64,000 nt of DNA from Calothrix sp. C42_A2020_038 (GCA_015272395.1 JACYLQ010000035.1:62001-126000), one strand, 5' to 3'; counted from the stretch's first letter, positions 36,490-46,576 are shown. Translations and numbers: made by a program. The notes: a model not told the origin generated them from the sequence alone.

Positions 36490-37470
36490 ATGACTGTCCG
36501 TGCATTTTTCCAAGTTGCAAAAATTGCCAACTTTCAGCCTCCCTTCGATACCATTTTTTTAAAAGTTTTTTACCCAGCCATAGAAATAAGTAGCGAAGAG
36601 GAAAAAACAAACTTAACAGTTCCTGCCAACTCACTCAATGCACCTTTTCCAGTTGTAATTTTATTCAACGGTTATAACTGTGAAGCTTTTGTGTATCAAT
36701 GGTTGGCAGAAAAGCTTACTGAACGTGGGTTAGTAGTAGTAACATTTAATTTTGTAGCAGAAGAATTTCCAGGGAATATAAATCTAACACCTGGTGCAAA
36801 TTTTACTGCATCAAAACCCGATGTTTACGGAACAAAACCCACAAGTGTCACATTACCAACGCTACTGTTGAAGCTTGAGGAATTGCAAACACAGGGAGTT
36901 CTAGCAGGATTGTTAGACCTAGAACGTATTACTTTAGGTGGACATTCTGCAGGTGGTAAATTTGCAATTGAAAATGCAAATCCCAAGTTCTTCAGTCAAG
37001 TTGCTGCTTCTTTTGGATATGGAGTACACAGCATGGGATATGTAATGCAAGGTTATCCACCAGGTACAATTCTGCCTTTACCAGATCAACTGCCCTTGTT
37101 ACTTCTTGCTGGAACTAATGATGGTGTTATTACCAACAGCAGCGCAATGCACGGTATTGAGGAAGGAGATGCAATTACACCTACAATGCGTACTTGGAAA
37201 GAAGCTATTCTTGGGGGGAGGCAAGATAGTTATGTTGTTTTTATAGAAGGTGCAAATCACTTTGTAATGGCACACCCTCTCGACCCAACTGCTGCTAGAA
37301 ATTATCTTGATTTTCCTCTGACTCAACCAGCTGAATCAATTCGTTCATTCATGGCTGAAGCTATTGGTTTATTTATCGGCGCCCATGTTCAAAAGCAACC
37401 AGATGCATTAGAATCGCTCCAAAACCTTTTAAACAGCAACTCCCTAGTTAACTCATGGCATTGTAAATAA
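36490..37470 (+). CDS. alpha/beta hydrolase, chlorophyllase-like
   Basis: 326 residues from ATG 36490 (a TTG two codons earlier is the alternative). Nucleophile motif GGHSAGGK with Ser in GHSAG, acid in 'LLLAGTNDGVI', His in 'IEGANHFVMAH'. The sequence 'FPVVILFNGYNCEAFVYQWL' matches the oxyanion-side strand of PET-hydrolase/chlorophyllase-like enzymes. Substrate not determinable; likely an esterase. Probably in one transcript with the SDR. Confidence 0.85.
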   Translation: MTVRAFFQVAKIANFQPPFDTIFLKVFYPAIEISSEEEKTNLTVPANSLNAPFPVVILFNGYNCEAFVYQWLAEKLTERGLVVVTFNFVAEEFPGNINLTPGANFTASKPDVYGTKPTSVTLPTLLLKLEELQTQGVLAGLLDLERITLGGHSAGGKFAIENANPKFFSQVAASFGYGVHSMGYVMQGYPPGTILPLPDQLPLLLLAGTNDGVITNSSAMHGIEEGDAITPTMRTWKEAILGGRQDSYVVFIEGANHFVMAHPLDPTAARNYLDFPLTQPAESIRSFMAEAIGLFIGAHVQKQPDALESLQNLLNSNSLVNSWHCK

Positions 37471-37484
37471 GATATTTCTGGTAG

Positions 37485-37544
37485 GGTGCGTTACGGCACA
37501 ACAAATTAGTAACAAGCTGTAAAAATACAGTACCGTAACGCACC
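37485..37544. repeat. inverted repeat GGTGCGTTACGG / CCGTAACGCACC
   Basis: Exact 12-bp arms 36 bases apart, between the converging hydrolase and yjbQ genes; likely folds in both transcripts. A single arm occurs at 32252-32264 beside the aminotransferase stop. This 'GTGCGTTACGG' sequence is a common intergenic repeat in cyanobacteria. Confidence 0.8.
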
Positions 37545-37552
37545 ATCAACAA

Positions 37553-37993
37553 TTATTCACCACAAACTTGACATGAGACAGTACGTTTGCGCGCGCCATC
37601 CAATTCAAAAAATAAAATCGATTGATAAGTTCCCAACCCTAATTTTCCATCTACAATCGGAATAATTTCAGTATTATTGAGCATCATTGCCATCAAATGT
37701 GAATGAGCATTTTTTGGCTCATCAGGGGGAATATTTGGTCTTAAATGTAAATCATTATGTAAATAGTGGTTATTTAATGGCGCCAGCTTTTCCAAAAACA
37801 CTTTAATGTCTTGAAGTAATCTTTCTTCGTTCTCATTCACAGCTAACGCAGTAGTTGTGTGCCGAGAAAATACCAGTACATAACCATTTTGTATTAAAGT
37901 AGATGCCACAAGTGAATCAACTTGTGGTGTGATGTTATGAATATTTATGCCTTGATGTGTTTGAATCTCAATTATTTTGTTAATTATAGTCAT
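37553..37993 (-). CDS. YjbQ/UPF0047 family protein
   Basis: 146 residues. 'FSRHTTTALAVNENEERLLQ', 'HLRPNIPPDEPKNAHSHLMA', 'VDGKLGLGTYQSILFFELDG' are the family blocks with the conserved histidines. Members have weak thiamine-phosphate-synthase activity; the true role is uncertain. Single gene. Confidence 0.92.
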   Translation of the reverse strand: MTIINKIIEIQTHQGINIHNITPQVDSLVASTLIQNGYVLVFSRHTTTALAVNENEERLLQDIKVFLEKLAPLNNHYLHNDLHLRPNIPPDEPKNAHSHLMAMMLNNTEIIPIVDGKLGLGTYQSILFFELDGARKRTVSCQVCGE

Positions 37994-38213
37994 ATTGATT
38001 CACAATTTTAATTAAAACACTACAGGATTGTCAGGTGCTTGTCGAATGATGCTTTGGTGTTCATCCTTTAAATGAAGAATTAATACAGGCGCCTTTGTAG
38101 CATGTGTGACTAGTAATCTTCGGAATCATCAAGTAAAATAATACACTATAAGTGCATACGTGTCTGGATGACGGCTACTTGACTCGCAAATGTAGAGGAC
38201 AAGGAAAATAACG

Positions 38214-39917
38214 ATGCATCAAACTCCAGAGGAACGGGCTAGTGATTTAACAACCCCACCTGAGTTGTTACGAGAGTTAGCTGGAAGCGATGATGCTTCT
38301 GTTCGTAAGAAGGTTATAGTTAATCCAAATACACCGACTGACGTACTGCTAACCTTAGCAGATGAATTTCCGAATATATTTTTTAGTAATCCGGTGTTGT
38401 CGTTGTTAATGCTGGAAAATCCAAATTTTCCTCTAGAAATACCTTATTGGACTTTAATAAATCTTTTACGGCAACCACAGGCGCCTGAGTTTTTCTTGTC
38501 CTCTGCTGCAATGCATCCTAACCCGGAAGTACTACGTGTAGTTGCTAAACACTATAAAACTCCAATTTCAGCTTTGGAGGTAATGGCACACTGCAAAGAC
38601 GCAAGTTTAGGAATACAAATTGCCCAGCGTCAAGATGTGACTGAACAAATTTTGCTTATACTAGCTGAACATGGTGCAATTGCAGTCCGTTTGTATTTAG
38701 CCAAGTACCACAAAACCCCTTGTAGTATTTTAGAAAAACTGGCAGAAGCACCTGAGCCTAATTGGACTTTTCGCCAGCAAATTCATCAAAAACTTGCAAA
38801 AAACCCAAATACCCCTTTAGCAGTAATACAGAAACTGCTTGAAGAAGGTGATAAGAAAGTAAAGCAAGCAATCGCAACACGTGCGGATTTGCCCATTGAT
38901 ATAATTGTCAAGCTAGCGCTCGATTACAGATTGCATATAATGAACTCGCTAGCACAAAATACTTCTATTAGTGCTAAGGTACTACATGAATTAGCAAATC
39001 ATGGTGAACTACGAGTCCGACAAATGGTAGCAAGGCACCCAAACACGCCGCAAGCTCTATTAATTGATGCAGCAAAATCACCTGAACTACGCCAGTACAT
39101 TGCTGCAAACCCTAGCGCGTCGCCAGATTTACTTAATCAATTAATCGAAGATAATCAAAATCAGGAGGTATTGGAAGCTGTCGCCAGCAATCCTAGTACC
39201 CCTGCATTTGTTCTGAAACGTATTGCTCAAACTCGGTCGCATGACTTAGTAGTTGCCCAGCATCCAAATGCGACTCCTGAATTACTACAAAAAATACTTT
39301 GGCGCTTGGCAATGGATGAGCGACTGTCAGTTCGCAAGTTCGTTGCCAAACATCCTCATGCACCAAAAGATATTTTAAAAATGTGGGTGCAAAAAGAACC
39401 ACAACTACGAAATTATATTGCTCAAAATCCGAGTCTTCCTATTGAAATCCTAGAATTTCTTGCCAGGGATGCATCACCGAAAGTGCGTTTAGCAGTTGCT
39501 TACAATCCCAGTACACCAAAATCTGTTCTGGAAAAACTATCATTTGACACCGAAATCGAGATTAAACGAGCAGTTGCAAGCAATACTAATACTCCTGGGC
39601 ATGTTTTGGAAATACTAGTAAGAGATTGGCAATGTTGCACATTTGTTGCTCAAAACCCCAATACTCCCACTAAGGTATTAGAGTATTTAGGACGTTTGAC
39701 TGGGTTTAACTGGCTTTTGCTTGCACATCCAAATACTTCAGTAGAAATGCGGCAGACGTTGCTTGGGAATTTCGCTAAAAGTTACGTTGAGTCCGACCGT
39801 CTGTATGCTGCCCGACACCCTGATACACCAACCGAAATCTTACTGGATTTAGCCAAGGATAGTAACTTGGAAATTCGGAGTGTGGCACTTCAGGCGCTTA
39901 AAAAACATCGTACCTAA
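38214..39917 (+). CDS. LRV (variant leucine-rich repeat) protein 1
   Basis: 567 residues made almost wholly of about 24-residue repeats with the plan V-A-x-N-P-N-T-P-x-x-x-L-x-x-L-A-x-D-x-x-x-x-V-R, for example 'VARHPNTPQALLIDAAKSPE' and 'VAYNPSTPKSVLEKLSFDTE'. The first 100 residues form a distinct module ('NPNTPTDVLLTLADEFPNIF', then 'NPVLSLLMLENPNFPLEIP') that is also present in the genes at 42433 and 43640. No signal peptide, membrane helix or Fe-S cysteine set is seen. AAGGA before the ATG supports the start. It is 31 bases from the MoxR gene, so it is in the same operon. Confidence 0.88.
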   Translation: MHQTPEERASDLTTPPELLRELAGSDDASVRKKVIVNPNTPTDVLLTLADEFPNIFFSNPVLSLLMLENPNFPLEIPYWTLINLLRQPQAPEFFLSSAAMHPNPEVLRVVAKHYKTPISALEVMAHCKDASLGIQIAQRQDVTEQILLILAEHGAIAVRLYLAKYHKTPCSILEKLAEAPEPNWTFRQQIHQKLAKNPNTPLAVIQKLLEEGDKKVKQAIATRADLPIDIIVKLALDYRLHIMNSLAQNTSISAKVLHELANHGELRVRQMVARHPNTPQALLIDAAKSPELRQYIAANPSASPDLLNQLIEDNQNQEVLEAVASNPSTPAFVLKRIAQTRSHDLVVAQHPNATPELLQKILWRLAMDERLSVRKFVAKHPHAPKDILKMWVQKEPQLRNYIAQNPSLPIEILEFLARDASPKVRLAVAYNPSTPKSVLEKLSFDTEIEIKRAVASNTNTPGHVLEILVRDWQCCTFVAQNPNTPTKVLEYLGRLTGFNWLLLAHPNTSVEMRQTLLGNFAKSYVESDRLYAARHPDTPTEILLDLAKDSNLEIRSVALQALKKHRT

Positions 39918-39948
39918 AAGACTGCTTACCTTAATCAAATCATAAAGT

Positions 39949-40959
39949 ATGACTCCTAGCCAACTTAAAACGTATTTAAATAGCTTAATTGCCAAAAATC
40001 TTCAAATCAGCACAATGATTTGGGGTCCTCCTGGTATTGGAAAATCAAGCATTGTTGGGCAAATCGCCCAAGAACACGACATTGACTTTGTTGATGTACG
40101 TTTATCACAACTGGCGCCTACTGATCTACGTGGACTGCCTGTTGCAGAAGATGGGATTTCCAAGTGGTTCCCACCTGAATTTTTACCAAGAGATGGTAAA
40201 GGTATTTTTTTTCTAGATGAATTAAATATGGCGCCACCTGCAATGCAAGGAGTTGCACAACAGCTAATTTTAGACCGTAAAGTAGGTAGTTATAATGTAC
40301 CAGATGGTTGGTTTATTTGGGCGGCTGGAAATCGTAAGGAAGACCGTGCAGCTGTTTTTGATATGCCAGCACCCCTAGCAAATAGATTTTTACATTTAGA
40401 AGTAGAAGTAGATTTTGATAGCTTTAAAGCATACGCATTAGAAAAAGAATTACACGAACAAATAATCGCGTTTCTTTCGTTTCGTTCAACGCTACTGCAC
40501 AAAATAGACCCTCAACAACCAGCATTTCCGACTCCACGTTCATGGGAAATGGCTAGTCATTTACATTATGCAGGACTTGACACTTCACCTGCTGTTGGTA
40601 AAGGTGCTACTGCGGAATTTATTGCTTATTTAGAAGTTTATCAAACTTTACCTAGTTTGACACCAATTCTTGAAGGTAAAGGTGCTAAGGTCGCTTTTCC
40701 GAAAGAACCTAGCGCTCGCTATGCAACAGTTATCGGTTTAACAGTACGCGCGGCAGATGCTAAACAAGGGTACAATGCATACAAATGGTTAAGTGATAAA
40801 GCTGCAACTGAGTGGGTACAATTTTTGATTGCAGATTTGTTACCCATGATGCGTATTAAAGGACACTTGGGAGTTTTTGCCACCTTAGCAAAGCAAGATG
40901 CTGATTTACAAAAATTCATCCAAGAATATTACCAACTAATAGGCATAAACAAGTCATAG
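39949..40959 (+). CDS. MoxR-type AAA+ ATPase
   Basis: 336 residues. Walker A WGPPGIGKSSIVG (about 25-37), 'QLAPTDLRGLPVAEDG' (the pre-Walker B region of MoxR proteins), Walker B IFFLDELN near 90, sensor 1 'FIWAAGNRKED', and arginine-finger 'PAPLANRFLHLEV'. MoxR ATPases work with VWA proteins as chaperones for metal-cofactor insertion or complex assembly. It is followed by the DUF2201 gene, its usual partner, and flanked by LRV genes. Confidence 0.93.
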   Translation: MTPSQLKTYLNSLIAKNLQISTMIWGPPGIGKSSIVGQIAQEHDIDFVDVRLSQLAPTDLRGLPVAEDGISKWFPPEFLPRDGKGIFFLDELNMAPPAMQGVAQQLILDRKVGSYNVPDGWFIWAAGNRKEDRAAVFDMPAPLANRFLHLEVEVDFDSFKAYALEKELHEQIIAFLSFRSTLLHKIDPQQPAFPTPRSWEMASHLHYAGLDTSPAVGKGATAEFIAYLEVYQTLPSLTPILEGKGAKVAFPKEPSARYATVIGLTVRAADAKQGYNAYKWLSDKAATEWVQFLIADLLPMMRIKGHLGVFATLAKQDADLQKFIQEYYQLIGINKS

Positions 40960-41087
40960 GATTTTGGATTTTAGATTTGTCGTGCGACAATGAATAGATT
41001 TTAGATGATCTACTTCCGCAAAATGAATCTAAGAGGTTATTTTAAAAGTCTAAAAATATATATACATTATACCCCTCTCTGGTAAAC

Positions 41088-41108
41088 CTCTCCCCAACAC
41101 GGGGAGAG
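41088..41108. repeat. CTCTCCCC hairpin between MoxR and DUF2201 genes
   Basis: CTCTCCCC and GGGGAGAG around AACAC. The same 247-base gap begins with a copy of the ATTTTGGATTT/TCGTGCGACA repeat at 40960. There is no T run, so the operon could still be read through. Confidence 0.75.
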
Positions 41109-41206
41109 TCTTTGAAAGGAGTATTTCCTGGGGTTAGGGTTAGGTTTTCAGTCAATAATGATGCTTTTCCAACATCCTCTAATCCGTTTTCCTAATATTT
41201 ATATTT

Positions 41207-42358
41207 ATGACACAAGACATCCAAAAACTGATTAGTGCCTCATTAATTAGGTTGCGAACAAAATCACCGTTTTTTGCAACTTTAGCACTATTTGCGCGTT
41301 TTATTCCGACTCTTCAACATCAAACAGCTGCAACTGACGGTAAAGATATATTTTACAATCCTGAATTTTTACTTTCACTACCCCCAGCGCAACTCGATGG
41401 TGTGTTATTACACGAAGTGTTACATGCTGCATTACTACATGTTCCACGTAGAGGTGTACGCGACCCAATATTGTGGAACTTTGCTGCGGATATTGTGACT
41501 AATGGTATTATCATGCAGCAGGGTACTTTTGAACTGCCTGGGGGGTTGCGCGACCAGCAACTAGAGCATCTCAGTGTTGAGGAAATATACGAAATCCTCC
41601 TCCAAGACGCAAATAAATATAAAGAAATGTGGGAATCTGGTCATGCTGGTTTAGCTGATTTACTTGATAGTTCAGAAGGTTTGGACGAAGAAGGGGACAG
41701 TATATCTGAAGCGCGTAGAGCGGCATTAGAAGCACATTGGCGCAATGCACTACAGCAAGCAGCAGTAATTGCCCGTTCATCTAAACAAGGTACACTACCC
41801 GCAGGAATTGAGCGTGAACTAGGTAATGTTACGACCCCGCAAATCGATTGGCGTTCCTATCTGTGGCGTTATTTAGTTCAAACACCAACCGATTTTACTG
41901 GTTTTGACCGTCGATTTATCGGGCGCCAGCTATATTTGGAGGCGCTCCAAGGTGAATCAGTAATAGTCTATGTTGCGGTTGATACTAGTGGTTCGATTGA
42001 AGGTAAGCAATTGCAACTATTTTTAAGCGAAGTCAGCGGAATTTTACGTTCCTATCCTCATCTACAATGTGAGTTATATTACGTTGATGTTGAAGCCTAT
42101 GGTCCTTACGAACTCAACCCTGATCGTCCTCTGCCAAAACCACAGGGAGGAGGCGGCACTTCGTTCATACCATTTTTTGATCAGGTGGCAGAACGGTGGG
42201 ACGGACATGCACAAGCGGTATGTGTGTATTTAACAGATGGATATGGTATTTTCCCAGATAAGGCACCACAACTTCCTGTTTTATGGGTAGTCACACCTGG
42301 TGGGATGAATTTAGAATTATTCCCATTTGGTGAGAGCGTCCGCTTACTAACTGCATAA
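41207..42358 (+). CDS. DUF2201 protein: metallopeptidase-like N-terminus + VWA
   Basis: 383 residues. N-terminal half has an HExxH zinc-type site (H69-E70-x-x-H73 in 'LDGVLLHEVLHAALLHVPRR') and 'WNFAADIVTNGIIMQ'. C-terminal half is a VWA-like fold with metal site D259-T-S-G-S in 'VYVAVDTSGSIEG', then 'GGGGTSFIPFFD' and 'VYLTDGYGIF'. The pairing with MoxR is widespread and suggests an ATP-driven chaperone or protease-like complex; proteolysis has not been shown to my knowledge. Here it is enclosed by LRV genes. Confidence 0.92.
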   Translation: MTQDIQKLISASLIRLRTKSPFFATLALFARFIPTLQHQTAATDGKDIFYNPEFLLSLPPAQLDGVLLHEVLHAALLHVPRRGVRDPILWNFAADIVTNGIIMQQGTFELPGGLRDQQLEHLSVEEIYEILLQDANKYKEMWESGHAGLADLLDSSEGLDEEGDSISEARRAALEAHWRNALQQAAVIARSSKQGTLPAGIERELGNVTTPQIDWRSYLWRYLVQTPTDFTGFDRRFIGRQLYLEALQGESVIVYVAVDTSGSIEGKQLQLFLSEVSGILRSYPHLQCELYYVDVEAYGPYELNPDRPLPKPQGGGGTSFIPFFDQVAERWDGHAQAVCVYLTDGYGIFPDKAPQLPVLWVVTPGGMNLELFPFGESVRLLTA

Positions 42359-42432
42359 AGCTAACAGATAAATAATATTAAAATTCCTGGGAATAATAAA
42401 GGGTAAATCAATACCCCAATTATTTCTATCCA

Positions 42433-43443
42433 ATGCAAAAAGCCCTAGAAAAACAAGCCATAGATGCCAGTACTCCATCCGAAGAACTTAGGAAATTAGC
42501 AGATACTCACAATGGAGCAGTTCGCAAACTCGTTGCAGGCAACCCCAATACCCCTCCAGACCTACTTACAGAACTATTTATCGAATATCCGCACCAAGTT
42601 CTCAAGAATCCTGTCATTGAGCTACTTCTACTCGAAAACCCTGATTTTTTTAAACAGCTGTATCAAACTAATCCCTATATTTTTAACGAAGACGCTCTAC
42701 CTCCTCTATTTCTAGAATGGGCAGTACATTGTTCAGATGAGGGTATTCGTAAAACCATAGCGGGAAATGACAATACACCTGACTTATTTTTAATGCAACT
42801 GGCTGAAGATGAAAGTGTGGATGTACGTTGTAACGTTGCAGAAAATCACCGTACTAACGCCGACACGTTAAAAAAACTAGCAGAAGATAAAAATAAAAAA
42901 GTTCGTCTTGCAGTTGCAGAAAATCTAAATATTCCTGAATGCGCATTGTTAAAGCTAGCAACAGATAAATGTTATGAAGTTCGCAGTAAAATCGCGACCC
43001 ACACCAAAACGCCTAGTCATGTGTTGGAAAAATTAATCCATGACACTAATGGTATTGTTCGCTTCGGCGCCGCAAGAAATCCGAATACACCTCAATCTGT
43101 GGTCAATCAATTACTGGAAAAGTTGATTCGGTATGACATTAGAATCCTTCAAGAGTATAAATTACCCGAATCTTTTCTAGAGTGGGCTGTTAATCATCAG
43201 GACACGAATATACGTGTTGCTGTAGCTAGCAATTCACATACACCACAAACTTTATTAATGCAGTTAGCACAAGATCAAGATACTTCTGTACGCACGGCTG
43301 TAGCTAAAAACTCTAAATCTAGTCGTAAAACTTTAACAAAACTTGCCCAAGATCAGAACGAATCGATTTGTTTTTTTGCTGCCTGGACACTCAAAGAACG
43401 TGCAGATTATTACTACTTTGACTATGATGATAACCCATTTTAA
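42433..43443 (+). CDS. LRV (variant leucine-rich repeat) protein 2
   Basis: 336 residues. The N-terminal module is clear: 'VAGNPNTPPDLLTELFIEYP', 'NPVIELLLLENPDFFKQLY', 'PPLFLEWAVHC', followed by about ten LRV units ('VAENHRTNADTLKKLAEDKN'). A second 'LPESFLEWAVNHQDTNIRVA' suggests the module's end piece is duplicated inside. Starts 74 bases after DUF2201, so likely co-transcribed. Soluble. Confidence 0.87.
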   Translation: MQKALEKQAIDASTPSEELRKLADTHNGAVRKLVAGNPNTPPDLLTELFIEYPHQVLKNPVIELLLLENPDFFKQLYQTNPYIFNEDALPPLFLEWAVHCSDEGIRKTIAGNDNTPDLFLMQLAEDESVDVRCNVAENHRTNADTLKKLAEDKNKKVRLAVAENLNIPECALLKLATDKCYEVRSKIATHTKTPSHVLEKLIHDTNGIVRFGAARNPNTPQSVVNQLLEKLIRYDIRILQEYKLPESFLEWAVNHQDTNIRVAVASNSHTPQTLLMQLAQDQDTSVRTAVAKNSKSSRKTLTKLAQDQNESICFFAAWTLKERADYYYFDYDDNPF

Positions 43444-43639
43444 ATAACTAACTAATATGCGAGAAAATCATCTTTACCTTTTATTGTGATCTCAAAAAAT
43501 AATTAATAGATAAATATAAGTAAATTGTCTCAAGATTTTTAAAATAGAAATATTTCCGTAAAAATACAAATGTGATTTGAAGAAATTTATGACAACTTAA
43601 ATTCATAATCCTTATTATAAATTGATTCGTTATTTCTCT

Positions 43640-46345
43640 ATGGCCAACTCTTCCAATTTGCTTGCACTCGTACAAGAAGCAGCTAGCGAAACCACCTCAC
43701 ATAAACGCTTGGAAGAGTTAGCACATACAAGCAGAGAAGTCGCACGTATCGTTGCTGCAAATGTATGTACTGCTCCAGAAGTGCTGCAACAGTTGGCAAA
43801 GAGTGAAGATGATGAGACACGCAAAGCTGTGGCAAGTAACCCAAATACCCCTACAGAAATATTATTTCAGTTAGGTGTAGAGTTTCCCTATGAGTTACTT
43901 GAAAATCCAGTGTTTTCACTCTTATTACTGGAAAATCCAAATTTATTTCAAGAATTACCCGAACATACACAAGCGAGTCTGCTCAAGTTAGAAGTAATTC
44001 CAGATACATTCTTACAGTGGGCATTGACTCATAAACGCCCAAAAACTATGTTTGCTGTGGCAATGAACCCTAAACTTAGTAAAAGCGATTTATGTAAGTT
44101 AGTATACGAAGCTGGTACTAACTGGTTAACTTCTCGGGTTGTGAATGTGGCCAAGCTACATGTTAACTGGATGGGAGAAATGAAAGCAGGATGGGAAGAA
44201 GCAGCTTTCTCCGTAATACAAAAACACCAATTAGTTAAAGATGATATTCAACACGATGAATTAGAGTTTAAATTATGGCAAATTGGTATAATTCCAGAAG
44301 CGTTTTTAGCAGGATTACATCGCAACACCCTAATCCAGATTGCTCGTAATCCTTGTGTTCCTGGGCACATCCTCGAAGCGCTATTTAAAAATCCAAAAAC
44401 AGCTACTAAAAAGGTACGCGCAGCAATTGCAAATAATTTAAATACCCCTATCCATCTTTTAGAACAGCTTGCTGGTGATGATGATGCGTGGGTGCGGCAA
44501 ACAGTGTTTCAAAACCCAAATACTCCTGCTACTATTTATCGTTTGTTTTACGAATACTCTTCCGCAATTCAAAATCCTGATACGACTGGCGCCACTTTAA
44601 GCGAAATTGCAAAACGTGATTGGGAATATACGCGAACAGGTGTTGCATCACACCCGAACACTCCACCTGAAATATTAATGAAACTAGCGTATAACAAATC
44701 TTGGAAAACCCGTGCGGCAGTTGCTGGGAACCCTAGTGTTCCAGTAGAAGTATTGGAAATACTTGTAGATGACAAGCGCTTGGGAGTTTGCCATGCTGTA
44801 ATTCGTAACCCAATTACTCCTGCATCTTTACTAGTAAGAATGTTGAGTAATTATAAATTTTATCAGCGTCAGGATATTGCCAGACATCCCAACGCAACTC
44901 CTGCAATTCTGGAATTACTCGCGCGCGATACAGATTGCTACGTGCGCGTAGCAGTAGTCGAAAACCCTAATACCCCAATGAAATTGCTAACATATCTTGC
45001 ACAAGATAAAGATTTCTATGTTCGTAATCATGTTGCGGGAAACTATAGAACCCCAGAAACAGTACTTGCACAATTAGCTGATGATAGCGAATATATGGTG
45101 CGTCAATACGTTGCTTATAATCCCAAAACCCCAGTTTCAGTTTTGAGGAAGTTGGCAACTGATGAAGATAATAATGTTCGATGTGCAGTTGCTGAAAATA
45201 TTAGTACTCCTGATGATGTACTCGCACTGCTAGAACAAGACAAGGTTGAGTGGGTTAAGGCTAAAGCCAAGAAATTTCGCCAAACTAAATTAATCAACCC
45301 ATTACATCAAGATTTCTCAACTGAAGACAATACTTTAGTTGCCGTAAATCCTGAAACTCCGATTGAAGTTTTACTTGAACTCGTGCGCACCGATACTTAC
45401 CAAGTTCATCTACTATCAATTCAGAATATTTGTCGGAGGATGGCAACATCCAATATGTCTACTGCATTACTAGAAAAATGTGCTGTATTTGACACGATTG
45501 AAATACAAATTGCATTAGCTAGACATCCAAATATACCTGAGTCTGTGGCTGCTAAATTAGTATCAAGCCAGTCGGTTCGCTTGCGTCGGCTAGTAGCGCA
45601 AAACCCGAACATTATTCAGGTGGCGCCAGAACTTGTCAAGAAGCTTTTGCAAGATAAAGACGAGGATGTTCGACACACAGTACTAGCTCGATTACTGAGA
45701 GAAAAAACTACTAATAATTGTTTAAATCATCCGAACTTCTACTGTGAGTTTTTGCAGGAATGGCAAGCTGTACAAAATCCTGATGCATCCAGTCAAGTAC
45801 TAATAGAACTAGCACAAAGTCAATGGATAATTATTCGCGAAGCTGTAGCACTACATCCTAAAGCTGCCATGATTTTGTTTGCTCCATCGATAGAACCGAA
45901 GCTAAACACTTCAAGAAGTTGCTGTAAAAGTGATGGGAGCATGACTTTATTAGAAAAATTGGCATTGGACGAGCATACTGCTGTCAAAATCGCAGTTGCG
46001 AGAAATTCTAACTCTCCTGCCGATGTGCTGGAAAACCTTGCTCGTAATTATAAACCAAACAATTCAATACACATTGCAGCAGTAAAAGCTTTGATTAACT
46101 ATTACCCACGGGGCAAATTATATCTAAAATCTTTTATTAACAATAATTTTGCTTCAATTTCTAACTTCTTTGTGCTACTGCACCATCTGGCGCCGAGTGA
46201 TTTGTTAGCAAAACACGGACGCTCATCATCTTGGCTAGAAAGGTATGCAGTCGCAACAAACCCTAACACTCCCCAGCAGATTCGCCAAATGCTAGCACAA
46301 GATGCCAATCGTATAGTCCGCGCGGCAGCGAAAGCGCTCATGTAG
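43640..46345 (+). CDS. LRV (variant leucine-rich repeat) protein 3, long
   Basis: 901 residues from ATG 43640; a TTG six codons upstream is less likely. N-terminal module 'VASNPNTPTEILFQLGVEFP', 'NPVFSLLLLENPNLFQELPE', 'IPDTFLQWALTHKRP', then roughly two dozen LRV units to the end ('VATNPNTPQQIRQMLAQDAN'). A middle block (about 150-235, 'WLTSRVVNVAKLHVNWMGEM') is not repeat-like and could be a specific binding surface. 196 bases separate it from LRV2, enough for its own promoter. Confidence 0.86.
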   Translation: MANSSNLLALVQEAASETTSHKRLEELAHTSREVARIVAANVCTAPEVLQQLAKSEDDETRKAVASNPNTPTEILFQLGVEFPYELLENPVFSLLLLENPNLFQELPEHTQASLLKLEVIPDTFLQWALTHKRPKTMFAVAMNPKLSKSDLCKLVYEAGTNWLTSRVVNVAKLHVNWMGEMKAGWEEAAFSVIQKHQLVKDDIQHDELEFKLWQIGIIPEAFLAGLHRNTLIQIARNPCVPGHILEALFKNPKTATKKVRAAIANNLNTPIHLLEQLAGDDDAWVRQTVFQNPNTPATIYRLFYEYSSAIQNPDTTGATLSEIAKRDWEYTRTGVASHPNTPPEILMKLAYNKSWKTRAAVAGNPSVPVEVLEILVDDKRLGVCHAVIRNPITPASLLVRMLSNYKFYQRQDIARHPNATPAILELLARDTDCYVRVAVVENPNTPMKLLTYLAQDKDFYVRNHVAGNYRTPETVLAQLADDSEYMVRQYVAYNPKTPVSVLRKLATDEDNNVRCAVAENISTPDDVLALLEQDKVEWVKAKAKKFRQTKLINPLHQDFSTEDNTLVAVNPETPIEVLLELVRTDTYQVHLLSIQNICRRMATSNMSTALLEKCAVFDTIEIQIALARHPNIPESVAAKLVSSQSVRLRRLVAQNPNIIQVAPELVKKLLQDKDEDVRHTVLARLLREKTTNNCLNHPNFYCEFLQEWQAVQNPDASSQVLIELAQSQWIIIREAVALHPKAAMILFAPSIEPKLNTSRSCCKSDGSMTLLEKLALDEHTAVKIAVARNSNSPADVLENLARNYKPNNSIHIAAVKALINYYPRGKLYLKSFINNNFASISNFFVLLHHLAPSDLLAKHGRSSSWLERYAVATNPNTPQQIRQMLAQDANRIVRAAAKALM

Positions 46346-46576
46346 GGTGTGTCAAGTTACTAAAATTTGGATTTCGTTGTGAAATTACTAGTAGTGGTTC
46401 TTGTCATAAGTTGTGGTGGGCTGGCTGGCAACGGATGATAAACGGATGTAACGATGCTTGTTATTTGTTATAAACAAAGTCTAGTTATTTAAAATCAACT
46501 ATCCGTTACAGGAGTGGTACCGTTGCCAAGCAGCACCACCAAACCAAAATTAATGACACAAACCAATAGAAACTGT

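Noticed and set aside
38214-46345. LRV proteins as nitrogen-fixation Fe-S LRV proteins
   Set aside because: The Azotobacter LRV protein has an N-terminal 4Fe-4S cysteine cluster; none of the three proteins here shows such a cysteine set.
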